Of a stretch of DNA of 64,000 nucleotides, positions 63,849-64,000 are shown piece after piece. A model generated the notes under the pieces. The model saw only the letters and a program-made list of their open reading frames with translations. It was not told where the DNA came from and did no database searches. Source of the DNA: Henckelia pumila. Taxonomy: Eukaryota > Streptophyta > Magnoliopsida > Lamiales > Gesneriaceae. Both the position numbers and the translations under genes were made by a program. How positions within the stretch are numbered: the stretch's first letter is position 1; each line of letters starts with the position of its first letter. The stretch spans positions 155,945,753 through 156,009,752 of the forward strand of contig NC_133123.1 in assembly GCF_033568475.1 (NCBI RefSeq), given 5' to 3'.

Positions 63849-64000
63849 TATATTTAACAAATAATAATAAAAATATCAATTTTGCGAAAAAAAATAAATA
63901 AATCATCTTTTCAATAAAGGGTGGATTCGTGGAAGAAATCCAAAAGCTTCTAGAGCAACCTCCGATATTCCAGACGCCTCCACTCTGCTCGATAAAACTA
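62475..64000 (+). repeat. Direct second copy of the HSP101 upstream region
   Basis: It matches 30372-31905 collinearly (1,526 against 1,534 bp) with scattered single-base differences. It includes the L1 tail, the GAGAC..GTCTC palindromic repeats, the tandem 185-bp units, the (ATT)n tract and the heat-shock-element cluster at about 63928-63976. It stops at the window edge just after the TATA-like box, so a second HSP101 copy may follow. It is either a true duplication or, more likely, an uncollapsed haplotype or duplicated contig. Confidence 0.9.

Overview
This window is nuclear DNA from a flowering plant, almost certainly a eudicot. The evidence is AT-rich intergenic sequence, GT-AG introns, and plant-restricted families (an APO protein, a DUF863 protein, a dentin-sialophosphoprotein-like protein, cytosolic HSP101). 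The repeats are also typical of plants: Helitrons, Tourist-like MITEs, a tRNA-derived SINE and an L1 tail. A palindromic repeat with GAGAC..GTCTC ends upstream of HSP101 resembles one I associate with asterids, especially Lamiales; that placement is a low-confidence inference.

Layout. 1-2.2 kb: probable partial long terminal repeat. 2.4-7.7 kb: a nest of transposable elements, in which a TIR element carries a Helitron that carries a SINE, beside a duplicated block with a MITE inserted in one copy. 8.6-11.5 kb: APO3-like gene (minus strand). 11.7-12.5 kb: MITE and Helitron. 13.0-13.5 kb: small gene with a C2H2-like motif and a membrane segment (minus). 15.1-15.5 kb: a second Helitron of the same family. 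16.4-27.8 kb: large DSPP-like gene (minus, 8 coding exons, 1,796 aa). 28-30.9 kb: diverged tandem duplication with MITE, Helitron and L1 insertions. 31.8-35.6 kb: HSP101/ClpB1 (plus, 910 aa). 37.3-41.2 kb: seven-TM CAND/TPRA1-family gene (plus). 42.5-46.1 kb: DUF863 gene (minus). 47.1-50.3 kb: decayed AAMP-like WD40 pseudogene (minus).

From about 51,258 the sequence turns back on itself. Positions 51,258-62,374 are the reverse complement of 40,476-51,257, with almost no spacer and many small homopolymer insertions that break reading frames intact in the left arm. A run of exactly 100 Ns follows, and then 62,475-64,000 repeats 30,372-31,905 (the HSP101 upstream region) in direct orientation. 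The simplest reading is an assembly artefact: a fold-back long read used as fill, then a placeholder gap, then a second contig or haplotig of the same locus. Genes in the right arm should not be counted as extra copies without checking.

The genes do not form an obvious functional unit. They are ordinary single-locus plant genes: a protein disaggregase, an organellar RNA-metabolism factor, a membrane protein and several proteins of unknown function. I did not find a convincing new biological system. The most informative signals are the structural anomaly, the nested transposon stratigraphy with empty-site evidence, and the WD40 pseudogene.
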